Origin: S012-113 sp965368405
GTDB taxonomy: Bacteria; Bacteroidota; Bacteroidia; Cytophagales; Cyclobacteriaceae
Reading direction: 5' to 3'
Length of the DNA: 50,568 nucleotides
Assembly (NCBI GenBank): GCA_965368405.1
Contig: CBDUMS010000014.1
Coordinates: 1-50,568 of the forward strand
The notes below the pieces were generated by a model. That model had not been told where the DNA came from. It did not search any database and saw nothing but the letters and a program-made list of their open reading frames with translations. Positions 7,893 to 16,988 of this stretch are shown one piece after another. Both the position numbers and the translations under genes were made by a program. Numbering within the stretch: position 1 is the first letter of the stretch; every line of letters begins with the position of its first letter.

Positions 7893-9158
7893 TTAAAGGC
7901 CTCCTAAACGAACGCGTTGATATCCAATTAGTAAATCTGCCATCAATGTTGGGGAACGATAGTAGAAAAATATCTCATAATTATTTCTTGTATCCGTTTT
8001 GTTTCCCTCAATAGTATTGCTATTCGCGGCATCGGAAATAAGGTACTGGTAGTCATATTGCCCTTGCTTTAAAAGAAAACTGCCTTCGTACGCCATGCTG
8101 GTATTATTATAAGTTAACTTATTCTCATTAGTATAAAGCCAGTTAGAAAAAGCACCGGAAATATAAATTGACTGATTTATATTTTGCGATTGAAGACTAA
8201 AATGAACCAGGGCATAGTCATTTTCAATATCAGGTATCTTCCGCTCCAGGTTTTCAATGAAGAACTGACCATTATTATTTTGTTCCAGGGTATATGCTAA
8301 ATCAGCGCGTGGCCTGTCTAGTTCAACCCAGGCATCTACACCATCTTTTTCGAACTTAACCGTAGCCACATGAAAGCCGAAATACTTTAAGGATCGAATA
8401 TCAAATTGCCGAAATTCATTACCTGCATCGAAAGTTGTTGGCCCGGCAAAATGATTATATTCTAATACTCTTTGGCTTTCTTTAGCAAAAGTTGGCTTGA
8501 TTCCCGATATAATATTATCCCATCTTTGATTTTGAGTTATTGACACCGAGGTGTTGACCATTGGGTTAATTAAGTCCACCTGCGCATACCTGATATCAAA
8601 CTGCAATTCTTGTTTTCCTAGGCTATAGCTACCTCGATTTCGTATTTCATTTTCACTGCTAATATTCACCCATTGTTCAAAAACCATAAACCGTCGGGTA
8701 ATAATAACATCTTCAGGATCTCCATCGGCATAAATTACGAGGAGGTAGTTTCCCGAAATTATAGGACGAGGGACTTCGAAGTTATAATGAACATAGGGCG
8801 TAAGTGTACCGAACGAGTACTCGGCGTTAGTTATGATAAACTCATTATAATCGGTGAGGTATTGCAAGGGCGACAGTCCTGAGGGTGTCCAGTCGGCATT
8901 ACAATGTACAAGCTTAGCTTGATAAGTGTACTCATCCTGGTATAGTTCGTCAAACTCAAGCATTAAAGTTTGATTGCTATTCAATGGGATAACTGGACTC
9001 AGTAATTGTGCCCTAGGAATGGCTGAATTGGGGTAAAGTTGAACCGTCCTGATATTCTTATCGTAGGTTTTGTTTTGATAGTCATAAGGGTCGGGTTGAC
9101 CAAAGAGGTTTGTACTTAAAAATAAGGCGATTAAAAGGGTTAAGATTATTCGTACCAT
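7893..9158 (-). CDS. T9SS plug-type protein (DUF5103)
   Basis: 421 residues with a signal peptide (hydrophobic residues 4-19, cleavage near G20-Q21) and the DUF5103 architecture: an N-terminal beta domain with VHCNADWTPSGLSPLQYLTDYNEF, a middle section with RRFMVFE, and a C-terminal part. In Flavobacterium johnsoniae the DUF5103 protein Plug closes the periplasmic side of the SprA translocon of the type IX system. The first gene of the window encodes a T9SS cargo, so the system should be active in this organism. The gene is convergent with the Cas6 gene (10 bp apart), and no other T9SS component is adjacent. Confidence 0.8.
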   Translation of the reverse strand: MVRIILTLLIALFLSTNLFGQPDPYDYQNKTYDKNIRTVQLYPNSAIPRAQLLSPVIPLNSNQTLMLEFDELYQDEYTYQAKLVHCNADWTPSGLSPLQYLTDYNEFIITNAEYSFGTLTPYVHYNFEVPRPIISGNYLLVIYADGDPEDVIITRRFMVFEQWVNISSENEIRNRGSYSLGKQELQFDIRYAQVDLINPMVNTSVSITQNQRWDNIISGIKPTFAKESQRVLEYNHFAGPTTFDAGNEFRQFDIRSLKYFGFHVATVKFEKDGVDAWVELDRPRADLAYTLEQNNNGQFFIENLERKIPDIENDYALVHFSLQSQNINQSIYISGAFSNWLYTNENKLTYNNTSMAYEGSFLLKQGQYDYQYLISDAANSNTIEGNKTDTRNNYEIFFYYRSPTLMADLLIGYQRVRLGGL

Positions 9159-9381
9159 GAGCTATTAAATGCAAAATTTGTGCCGTATCCTAAAAATTAT
9201 AATGATAAGCTTTTCCTTACGATAGGTAATGAAATTTTGCCTCAATTTATTGTCTGAATTGGCAAATGAGCTAATTAATATAAAAACGTGGTGGAATCCT
9301 TTCATTATTTACCCTATTTTGTATCAGGTTTCCAACCTTTATAGAAAAAAGGGTGTCTATATAATTGAACAATAATAAGGC

Positions 9382-9939
9382 ATGCCAATAAGTCAATATG
9401 AGCTAGACCTAATTGAGCGCTGTTGTGACGGGAGTCGTACAGCCTATAGGGAGCTATATGAACAATATGCTGGTGCTTTATTGGTAATTGCTTTGCGATA
9501 TATGAAATCACAACAGGAAGCCGAAGATGTGTTGCAAGAAGCTTTTATTAAGATTTATAAAAACCTGAGGACATTTAACAGCCAAGCATCTTTAAAGACA
9601 TGGATGTCGAGGATTGTAATTAATACCTCTTTAAATCAGCTAAGAAAAAGTCACCGGTTTATTCAGTGGGAACAAACTGACTTTACGGAAAAGGAATTTC
9701 AAACTATTCCACTACAACAGTACAGCTTCAACGAGTTAATTTCATTTATTCAGGAATTACCTGTCGGTTGCCAGCTGGTTTTTAACCTGTATATTATTGA
9801 AGGGTATAGTCATAAAGAGGTTGCAGAGTTGCTGGATATATCCGTTGGTACTTCTAAAAGCCAGCTGCATCGGGCTAAAGAATTGCTGCAGGAAATTATT
9901 GTTGCTGATGAAAATAGTATTAAAACCAAGGCAATATGA
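9382..9939 (+). CDS. ECF-family RNA polymerase sigma factor
   Basis: 185 residues with the two sigma-70 regions of ECF factors: region 2 (YMKSQQEAEDVLQEAFIKIY with a TFNSQASLKTWMSRIVINT core) and region 4 (IEGYSHKEVAELLDISVGTS, a helix-turn-helix). The short linker and the absence of region 3 are typical. Its stop codon overlaps the next ATG in ATGA, so it is translationally coupled to the TM/beta-barrel gene, which probably controls it. The 223-bp upstream region has no perfect TAnnTTTG element, which would fit a promoter recognised by the factor itself; that is inference. Confidence 0.9.
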   Translation: MPISQYELDLIERCCDGSRTAYRELYEQYAGALLVIALRYMKSQQEAEDVLQEAFIKIYKNLRTFNSQASLKTWMSRIVINTSLNQLRKSHRFIQWEQTDFTEKEFQTIPLQQYSFNELISFIQELPVGCQLVFNLYIIEGYSHKEVAELLDISVGTSKSQLHRAKELLQEIIVADENSIKTKAI

Positions 9940-11159
9940 GAGGATCCTATGATAATGAATGGAAAAATGCTTTCGAAGGTAAATCTATTGCACCTTCTGA
10001 GGCAGTATGGGAAAACATCGCCTCTTCGATGGATCGCGGTTACGGAAAGAGAAACTGGGTAACCATTCTGCTTATTGCCGCTACGGTATCTATTGCTTTT
10101 GCGTTTCCATTAACTGTAGGAAACTCATCGTTTGAGGCTCAGCATCATAATTTCGAGCTTTCTGATAGTGCTCAGCCATCCGATTCTAGCGAAATTAATT
10201 CCCACATGGCTCCTAATCGTAAATTGCCAGTACTTGAAAACAAGGCTGATGAAGACAATACGCGTAGTGGGGCATTAGTGCAAGCATCTGAGAGTTTAAT
10301 ATCCTCGCCAGACGAGCAACTAGTAAATGAGCAAGCTGTGCATATGGTAGGCGCCGAAGTTGAGCGGTTAACCCTATCTGATATGGAGACAATAGCTGAC
10401 GATGATCTGGGAACAGACTTCTATATTATTCCATTTTTCACACCCTTAAATCAAGACTCCGAGAGCGGCATTCTTGCTTTGGCGAGCCTTAGCACCGGAA
10501 ACCGATCGGTGAGCAATGGAGTAAATGGTATGGAAATGTTTGCAGCTAGTGCCGATTTTGAAAACGTGTTTTTAAATAGTAATCAGGGAGATATAAGATC
10601 GGAAGAGGGCGGAACAACATACAACATCGGCCTTGGCGTGGAAATTCCATTAGGTAAAAAATGGAGTCTGATTTCGGGTTTAGGTTACATGATACAACGT
10701 GCACCAGGAACCAGTAATATTGTTTACGATGATAATGGCACATATGTTCCAATGGGAGCCTATAGTCCGATAAAACCGGGGACAATATTCTTAGCTGACT
10801 CGTATAGCTATATTTCGGAGAATCAGTTTGTAAATATCCCCGTTGTACTTAAATATCCGATTATAGATCGAAAGTTTAAATTGAGGCTCGGCGCAGGGCT
10901 AAGCAATGATTTTATGATCCGTAATAGTATTGTTACCCAGGAATATGCTGATGCGAAGAATAATGTTGGAGACACTAATTATGCTCCTTATGGCCTTACT
11001 GGTTTATTGAATTTAGATATAAGGTTCAAACTAACAGACAGTTATTCACTAGCTTTTGAAACTGGTCTTAGGAAGGGCTTTACCTCAATTAACGGTAGTG
11101 GCGAAAGATACCCTACATCCTTTAATTTGGGCATCATGTTATTCTACCAATTCCAATAA
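9936..11159 (+). CDS. Putative anti-sigma protein with TM helix and C-terminal beta-barrel domain
   Basis: 407 residues. Residues 1-38 are a short cytoplasmic segment (WKNAFEGKSIAPSEAVWENI), residues 40-60 a single membrane helix, about 61-205 an acidic, low-complexity linker, and from about 220 an outer-membrane-beta-barrel-like region (TYNIGLGVEIPLGKKWSLIS, ending NLGIMLFYQFQ with the terminal aromatic typical of outer membrane proteins). Coupling to the sigma gene by a 4-nt overlap suggests that the N-terminal segment binds the sigma factor. A protein with both an inner-membrane helix and a barrel-like domain would have to cross the periplasm or be cleaved. Related TM/porin-like proteins occur beside ECF genes in Bacteroidota; the function here is not established. 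Confidence 0.65.
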   Translation: MRGSYDNEWKNAFEGKSIAPSEAVWENIASSMDRGYGKRNWVTILLIAATVSIAFAFPLTVGNSSFEAQHHNFELSDSAQPSDSSEINSHMAPNRKLPVLENKADEDNTRSGALVQASESLISSPDEQLVNEQAVHMVGAEVERLTLSDMETIADDDLGTDFYIIPFFTPLNQDSESGILALASLSTGNRSVSNGVNGMEMFAASADFENVFLNSNQGDIRSEEGGTTYNIGLGVEIPLGKKWSLISGLGYMIQRAPGTSNIVYDDNGTYVPMGAYSPIKPGTIFLADSYSYISENQFVNIPVVLKYPIIDRKFKLRLGAGLSNDFMIRNSIVTQEYADAKNNVGDTNYAPYGLTGLLNLDIRFKLTDSYSLAFETGLRKGFTSINGSGERYPTSFNLGIMLFYQFQ

Positions 11160-11224
11160 AACAAGAACCATTCCAACCAATTCCATACCGATGGTGTCTA
11201 AAGAGTAAACATACCAATTTACTC

Positions 11225-12544
11225 ATGTCAGCTTCAAATTCTAATTTCTCGTCGCGCAACCTGTTATTATATATTGGTTCGGCAATTGGCGTAATCATTC
11301 TATTGCTCACGATGAACGGTTGCACCGATCAATGTACTTCCACAACTTCCTATCGTACGTACGAACCGCAGTTCGAGTCCATGACAGAATTGCGCTCACA
11401 AATAGCCGTACTCCCACCTCAATCCAGGGAGGGGCAGGGTAAAATCTATATTTATCAGGATTATCTTCTCTTGGGGGAGCCAGAAAAAGGCATTCATTTC
11501 TATAATAATAAGGATCAAGAGAATCCCTTACCCATTTCTTTTTTAAATATTCCAGGTAATAGAGATATGGCTGTAAGAGACGGAAAATTATATGCTGACA
11601 GTTATGTGGATTTATTGGTTTTTGATATTTCAGACCCATTAAATATTAGCCATGTAAATACAGTAGAACAGGTATTTCCTTATTACAATAGCGACTTTGG
11701 CTACTATGCTCAGGGAGATGAGATAGTTGTAGGCTATATTGAACGAGATATTATTGAAGTAAGTGAGGAATGTACGAGCTATTATCCTGACATCATGTTT
11801 TTAGAGAACGATTTTCTTGCCTTCAATACCTCTGGTAGTTTTGCAAATATCGCCACGGGACCAACTATTGGAACTGGAGGTTCAATGGCTCGCTTTACGA
11901 TAGTTAACGATTTTCTCTATGCTGTAGATGATAGTTTTTTAAACGTATTTAATATTACTGACGGTGAAAATCCAGACATGGAGGATGAGCCGCTGAGTCT
12001 TGGTTGGGGTATTGAAACAATTTACCCTTTCAAAAACCATTTGTTTATTGGCTCTCAGACAGGCATGAGTATTTATAATATCGACAATCCAGCTATGCCT
12101 ACTTATATGTCGGATGTAAGGCATGTTCGTACCTGTGACCCTGTCGTAGCAAATGACGATTACGCCTTTGTAACGCTTCGCTCAGAAAACGCTACAAATT
12201 TTTGCGGCGCAACCTTTACGAATGAGTTGGATGTGATCGATATTTCGGATATAACGAATGCGCAAATTCTTCACGTTTATCCTATGGAAGGGCCGTATGG
12301 ATTAGGAATAGATGGGGACCTATTGTTTATTACCGAGGGCGATGCCGGCTTAAAAATCTTCGATGCTTCCGATGTATCTAAGATTGATGAAAATCTCATT
12401 CAGCACATCACTGGGTTTAACGCATACGATGTGATTCCATATAATGGAACCCTAATTCTTACAGGAAAAGATGGATTATACCAGTTCGATTATTCGAATA
12501 TCAACGAGGTTAAAATGTTAAGCCTAATCCCATCGGTACAATGA
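11225..12544 (+). CDS. LVIVD-repeat beta-propeller lipoprotein
   Basis: 439 residues. A hydrophobic stretch (residues 13-31) ends in a lipobox-like TMNGC, making Cys33 the probable lipidated residue. The rest consists of repeats such as LYADSYVDLLVFDISDPLNI, LYAVDDSFLNVFNITDGENP and LFITEGDAGLKIFDASDVS, the LVIVD pattern that builds beta-propellers. It is probably anchored in the outer membrane or faces the periplasm. The role is unknown; LVIVD proteins are common and poorly studied in Bacteroidota. Its stop overlaps the next start (ATGA), so the two products are probably made together. Confidence 0.75.
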   Translation: MSASNSNFSSRNLLLYIGSAIGVIILLLTMNGCTDQCTSTTSYRTYEPQFESMTELRSQIAVLPPQSREGQGKIYIYQDYLLLGEPEKGIHFYNNKDQENPLPISFLNIPGNRDMAVRDGKLYADSYVDLLVFDISDPLNISHVNTVEQVFPYYNSDFGYYAQGDEIVVGYIERDIIEVSEECTSYYPDIMFLENDFLAFNTSGSFANIATGPTIGTGGSMARFTIVNDFLYAVDDSFLNVFNITDGENPDMEDEPLSLGWGIETIYPFKNHLFIGSQTGMSIYNIDNPAMPTYMSDVRHVRTCDPVVANDDYAFVTLRSENATNFCGATFTNELDVIDISDITNAQILHVYPMEGPYGLGIDGDLLFITEGDAGLKIFDASDVSKIDENLIQHITGFNAYDVIPYNGTLILTGKDGLYQFDYSNINEVKMLSLIPSVQ

Positions 12545-13272
12545 GATACATTATTTATTTAATATTCTCACTTAGCTCCTTTAGCCTTTATGCGCAGGAG
12601 GTCCAGTCTTATAGTAGTATAAAGCTTAAAGATGGCTCTAAGCTCAAAGTTACAGTACTAGAGAATATCCCAGGAGATTATATAAAAATTAAACTGGCTG
12701 AAAATCAAGAGACTATTCTTTCTTATGCAGATATTCTTTCTGTGAGGCATAAAAACTATATGTATAATTCGCGGTTTGTGCTCCCTAAGGGTTTTTATAT
12801 CGATGGATCTATTGGGTTGCTTTTTGGACAGGCGAATGATTTTGGAGATAGCAGGATGGGGTTGTCCCTGAGTGTTGCTGCGAACTATCGATTTAACTCA
12901 TTTCTGAGTTTAGGTGTTGGCTTTGAGCCCACTGCACTAACTATAAACAGTAATTATCTAATGTTGCCCATGTATATTCATTTTACGGGGAATATGATTG
13001 AAAGAAGAACGTCTGCTTTTTATTCCCTCGACTTAGGTTATTCCACGGCTAGTTCTCCAGAGGCTGATAACGGAAATATAGCTATGAAGGGAGGCGTCTT
13101 TTTTAGACCCGGAATTGGTCTTCGCTTTAACAAAGTTACCTTGGGAGTTGCTTATCAGATTCAGAAGGTGCAAACTACACGCAACTATGAATGGTGGTGG
13201 CAAAGTAACCAGACTACGGTAGAAGAAAGGTTAATGCGCAATATTCGTGTGAGCACCTCAATAATTTTCTAG
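12541..13272 (+). CDS. Exported protein, probable outer-membrane beta-barrel
   Basis: 243 residues that I do not recognise as a named family. Residues 1-18 form a signal peptide (cleavage near YAQ). Residues 25-70 form a small beta domain (IKLKDGSKLKVTVLEN then GDYIKIKLAENQETI), and the rest alternates hydrophobic and polar residues like an eight-stranded barrel (LSLGVGFEPTALTI, GVFFRPGIGLRF), ending in VSTSIIF with a terminal Phe. It overlaps the LVIVD lipoprotein gene by 4 nt and the convergent ABC-F gene by 4 nt. A partnership with the lipoprotein is inferred from coupling only. Confidence 0.6.
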   Translation: MRYIIYLIFSLSSFSLYAQEVQSYSSIKLKDGSKLKVTVLENIPGDYIKIKLAENQETILSYADILSVRHKNYMYNSRFVLPKGFYIDGSIGLLFGQANDFGDSRMGLSLSVAANYRFNSFLSLGVGFEPTALTINSNYLMLPMYIHFTGNMIERRTSAFYSLDLGYSTASSPEADNGNIAMKGGVFFRPGIGLRFNKVTLGVAYQIQKVQTTRNYEWWWQSNQTTVEERLMRNIRVSTSIIF

Positions 13273-15176
13273 CTACTTAGGTCGTCTATTTGCTCGGCAA
13301 TATGTTCCCAATCTTTATTGAGTACGCGTAGTTCACTTTGTTGCTTATTGAGTTCGCTGGTGAGATCTGCTAGCTTATCGGCATCTGCATAATTTGCCGG
13401 GTTACTCATTTCTTCTTCAATCTTACCTATATCACTTTCCTTTTTACCGATAGCCGTTTCTTTTGTAGCAAGCTGAGATTGCAGTTTTTTTAACTCTTTT
13501 ACGTTGAGGTCTCGCGGTTTTTGATTTTGTTGCTTCGGAGATTCTTCCTTTTTAACAACTGGTTTTTTAACAGCTTTTTCTTGCTGTTGAGCCTGCCAGT
13601 ATTCAAATTCCTCGAATGTGCCGGGATATTCCTTGAGTTTATTTTTTTCGATATACCAGATTTTGTTCGCTACCTGCGATACAAAGTGGCGGTTGTGTGA
13701 AATAACTACAAAAGACCCCTCATACTGCTGCAATGCCTGAATGATAATGTTCTCAGATAGCATGTCAAGATGATTTGTAGGCTCATCGAGCATCAAAAAA
13801 TTCGCTTCCGAAATCAATGTTTTTGCTAGCGCGACCCGCGATTTTTCACCCCCTGATAGTACTTTAATCTTCTTAAATACATCATCTCCGCTAAACAAAA
13901 AGCATCCAAGAATGCTGCGTAATTCCTGTTCGGTTTTCTTGCTGCCTGCTTGTTTCAATTCCTCGAGAATCTCATTGTCAACAGTTAACGATTCTAACTG
14001 GTGCTGGGCAAAAAAGCCTGTTATAACGTTATACCCGGGCTCCACTTCACCAAGCACAGGCTCAGTGCCTGCAATTATTCGCAGCAAAGTAGATTTGCCC
14101 TTACCATTAGCCCCGATTAAGGCAATTTTATCACCCCGATTTATTGTGGCGGACGTATCTTCTAAAATTTTTAAATCACCATATGATTTGGATACACTTT
14201 TAAGCTTGGTGATATGTTTGCCCGACTTCTGTTCGAACTTAAATTTAAAGTTTATAGCGGCCTGATCGTCAACAACATCCTCAATCACCTCTAACTTATT
14301 TAAAGCTTTTACACGCGATTGAACCTGTCGTGCTTTAGTTGCCTTGGCTTTAAAACGTTCGATAAATCGTTCCGACTGCTTGATATGCTGCTGCTGATTA
14401 ACAAATGCGTTTTTCTGAATCTCGGCCCTCAAGGCCTTTTCCTGAACATAGAAGTCGTAATTGCCTTCGTATAAATTAAGGTTTCTATGAGCAACCTCTA
14501 CAGTCTTATCAGATACATTATTGAGGAAGGTACGATCGTGCGAAACTGTAATAACTGCGCCTTCATAACTTCGCAAATAATTCTCAATCCACTTAATAGA
14601 GGGTAGGTCAAGGTGGTTTGTAGGCTCATCAAGTAATAGGAGGGATGGTTTTTCTAATAGCAGCTTGGCCAGCATAACCCGCATTCGCCAGCCTCCAGAA
14701 AATTCCTTTAAAGGTTGATGCAGTTGCTCGGTCGTAAATCCTATTCCTTCCAGGATCTCCTCCGCTTTCGCCTGCATGGAATAACCATCTAAACGTTCAA
14801 ATTCTTCCTGAAGTCTTGTAAGCTTCTCAAGTAATGCGTCTGAATATTCTTCCTCCATTTTATGGAGAGTAATTTCAATTTCCCTTTGAGTATCTACGGC
14901 ATCTTTAAAAGCTTCCATTGCCACGGTTAATATGGCATCTTCGGTTTGGTATGAAAGCAAATCTTGATTCAAAAACCCTATACTAACGTCCTTCGCATAG
15001 GCAATAGACCCACTATCTGCCTGCAAGTCTCCATTAATAATCTTTAATAAAGTCGACTTACCTTTACCATTCAGACCAATCAGTCCAATTTTATCTTTTG
15101 GTTTAATATGCAGTGATGCATTCTCGTATAACGGCATGCCACTGATGTAATAGCTTAAATTGGTGATTGATAACAT
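13269..15176 (-). CDS. ABC-F family ATPase
   Basis: 635 residues with two ABC domains and no membrane segments, the ABC-F layout. Domain 1 has Walker A GLNGKGKSTLL, signature FSGGWRMRVMLAKLLL and Walker B LLLLDEPTNHLD; domain 2 has GANGKGKSTLL, LSGGEKSRVALAKTL and FLMLDEPTNHLD. The inter-domain linker (about residues 235-325) is rich in Arg/Lys. A Lys/Glu-rich coiled-coil extension (about 535-635) follows domain 2, as in Uup and YdiF-type members. ABC-F proteins bind ribosomes at the E site and relieve stalling, and some give antibiotic protection; no resistance subtype can be assigned here. Confidence 0.9.
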   Translation of the reverse strand: MLSITNLSYYISGMPLYENASLHIKPKDKIGLIGLNGKGKSTLLKIINGDLQADSGSIAYAKDVSIGFLNQDLLSYQTEDAILTVAMEAFKDAVDTQREIEITLHKMEEEYSDALLEKLTRLQEEFERLDGYSMQAKAEEILEGIGFTTEQLHQPLKEFSGGWRMRVMLAKLLLEKPSLLLLDEPTNHLDLPSIKWIENYLRSYEGAVITVSHDRTFLNNVSDKTVEVAHRNLNLYEGNYDFYVQEKALRAEIQKNAFVNQQQHIKQSERFIERFKAKATKARQVQSRVKALNKLEVIEDVVDDQAAINFKFKFEQKSGKHITKLKSVSKSYGDLKILEDTSATINRGDKIALIGANGKGKSTLLRIIAGTEPVLGEVEPGYNVITGFFAQHQLESLTVDNEILEELKQAGSKKTEQELRSILGCFLFSGDDVFKKIKVLSGGEKSRVALAKTLISEANFLMLDEPTNHLDMLSENIIIQALQQYEGSFVVISHNRHFVSQVANKIWYIEKNKLKEYPGTFEEFEYWQAQQQEKAVKKPVVKKEESPKQQNQKPRDLNVKELKKLQSQLATKETAIGKKESDIGKIEEEMSNPANYADADKLADLTSELNKQQSELRVLNKDWEHIAEQIDDLSS

Positions 15177-15181
15177 AAACG

Positions 15182-15189
15182 CAAAAGTA
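15182..15189 (-). promoter_or_regulatory. Candidate -7 element for the ABC-F gene
   Basis: On the minus strand TACTTTTG fits TAnnTTTG. It ends only 5 nt before the ATG at 15176, so the mRNA would be leaderless or nearly so. A TTG at 15217-15215 leaves a 25-nt spacer, longer than usual. Confidence 0.4.
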
Positions 15190-15224
15190 TATTTTTATAT
15201 TTAAGTGATTAAACCAAATTAGAA

Positions 15225-16367
15225 ATGATAAGATCAATACATCGAATTACAGGAATATTTTTTCTTTCATTATTAGTCATAGTCGCCTATGGATGCGCAG
15301 GTGGTGAGGAAGAACCACTTCCGATCGATCTAGCAAAGATCAAGCTACCGGATGGGTTTAAGATCGCTATCTATGCAGAAGTTTCTAATGCACGTTCTAT
15401 GGTGGTTAGCGAATCGGGCACCGTTTTCGTTGGGAATCGGGCAGAAGATAAGGTTTATGCGGTGCAGGATACCGATGGAGATTTCGTGGCGGATAGAATA
15501 TTTATTATCGATGAAGGTCTTAAGATGCCGAATGGTGTTGCTTTAAAAGACGGGGATTTATATGTTGCAGAAGTTAGTAGAATACTTAAGTACGAAAATA
15601 TTGAGGCTAATTTAGCCAACCCACCAGAGCCAACTGTTGTTTATGACCAGTATCCAACCGAGCGTCATCATGGTTGGAAATATATCGCATTTGGTCCAGA
15701 TGGTTATTTATATGTACCCGTAGGGGCACCCTGTAACATTTGTTTGAATGAAGATAAACCCATCTTTGCTTCCATTACTAAAATCGATGTTTCCAATCCT
15801 GAACCAAAGGTTATTGCCAATGGAGTGCGCAATACTGTTGGCTTTGACTGGAATCCTGTTGATGGAAAGTTGTGGTTTACGGATAATGGTCGTGATATGA
15901 TGGGTAATGATATTCCTCCGTGTGAGCTTAATGTTGTTAATAATGAAGGAGATCATTTCGGTTATCCATTTTGCCATGGTGGAACCATATTGGATCCGGA
16001 ATTTGGAGATGGTAAGGATTGTGCCGATTACATTGCTCCAGCAGCTAACTTTACAGCTCACGTGGCACCTTTAGGAATGACATTTTACGATGGTCAGGCA
16101 TTCCCAACTAATTATACCAATAATATCTTTGTAGCCCAGCATGGTTCGTGGAATCGCGATAAAAAATCAGGCTACCAGGTGATGGTGGTAGAACATGATA
16201 ATGCGACAGCCACAAACGTTAAAGTCTTTGCCGAGGGTTGGTTAGACCATGAGTCTCAGATAGCCTGGGGAAGGCCTGTAGACGTTGTTACCCTGGCCGA
16301 TGGCTCCTTACTTGTTTCGGATGATTATGCAGATGTGATCTATCGTATAAGCTACGAAGGAAATTAA
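15225..16367 (+). CDS. PQQ-dependent sugar dehydrogenase-like lipoprotein
   Basis: 380 residues. A signal sequence ending VAYGCAGG gives a lipobox with Cys24. The body matches the soluble aldose/glucose-sorbosone dehydrogenase fold, a six-bladed propeller: LPDGFKIAIYAEV at the start, ERHHGWKYIAFGPDGYLYVPVG with the His usually near the quinone, GVRNTVGFDWNP, and VAQHGSWNRDKKSGYQV near the end. Family members oxidise sugars with PQQ. Whether this organism makes PQQ cannot be told from the window, and many Bacteroidota members have no proven activity. The gene is divergent from the ABC-F gene and convergent with the AhpD-like gene (5 bp). Confidence 0.8.
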   Translation: MIRSIHRITGIFFLSLLVIVAYGCAGGEEEPLPIDLAKIKLPDGFKIAIYAEVSNARSMVVSESGTVFVGNRAEDKVYAVQDTDGDFVADRIFIIDEGLKMPNGVALKDGDLYVAEVSRILKYENIEANLANPPEPTVVYDQYPTERHHGWKYIAFGPDGYLYVPVGAPCNICLNEDKPIFASITKIDVSNPEPKVIANGVRNTVGFDWNPVDGKLWFTDNGRDMMGNDIPPCELNVVNNEGDHFGYPFCHGGTILDPEFGDGKDCADYIAPAANFTAHVAPLGMTFYDGQAFPTNYTNNIFVAQHGSWNRDKKSGYQVMVVEHDNATATNVKVFAEGWLDHESQIAWGRPVDVVTLADGSLLVSDDYADVIYRISYEGN

Positions 16368-16372
16368 GCTTA

Positions 16373-16978
16373 TTAGCGATGACTCCAATCATCGGCATCA
16401 TCGTCGTTACTGGGCGATAAGCCAATAATTTCACCATCAGTGTTAACACCTAGTCCTTGCACGGTACGGTTGGCGTAGGCAAAATAGGCTACTACCTGAT
16501 TGATTTCAAGTATTTGCCCATCAGGGATTCCTGTAACCTTGAGTAGACTAACTGATTTTCTAGTCATTCGTTCCGGAGTGAGGGTCAATTCTCTTACATA
16601 ATCCATTATTGCAAGTTCCTTGCCAGTGAAGTATAAATCTGGTGCATCACTTTCGAGAGCAAGCATAATCTGGTTACTAATGAATTCGTCGTTTATATTT
16701 CGAGACATTCCTCTAAAATGGTGCGCTACGCAATAGGTGCAATTATTTAGGAGACTCACATAAACACCAATTGATTCAAGAAGCCATTTGGGCAGGGTGT
16801 TACTCTTATGATGAAGTGCATTTTTATAAAGCGACATATGTCCTTCAAGACTATTCGGTCTTAAACTATGGATCATCATAATATTGTCGATATAATTATT
16901 ATCGCCCTTAATCTTATTATATATACTCTTCAGCTTTCCTTCCGATTCTTCATACGGAATAGTCTTAATCCATGCCAT
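16373..16978 (-). CDS. Peroxidase-related AhpD/CMD-family protein
   Basis: 201 residues of the carboxymuconolactone decarboxylase / AhpD superfamily, in the 'uncharacterised peroxidase-related' branch. The redox motif CTYCVAHH (Cys80, Cys83, His86-87) has the CxxCxxxH spacing used for disulfide exchange with peroxides or thiol partners. It begins 10 bp after kdsB ends and is probably the last gene of a minus-strand unit with the NfeD-type gene and kdsB. The substrate is unknown. Confidence 0.75.
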   Translation of the reverse strand: MAWIKTIPYEESEGKLKSIYNKIKGDNNYIDNIMMIHSLRPNSLEGHMSLYKNALHHKSNTLPKWLLESIGVYVSLLNNCTYCVAHHFRGMSRNINDEFISNQIMLALESDAPDLYFTGKELAIMDYVRELTLTPERMTRKSVSLLKVTGIPDGQILEINQVVAYFAYANRTVQGLGVNTDGEIIGLSPSNDDDADDWSHR

Positions 16979-16988
16979 GATGATAGCT

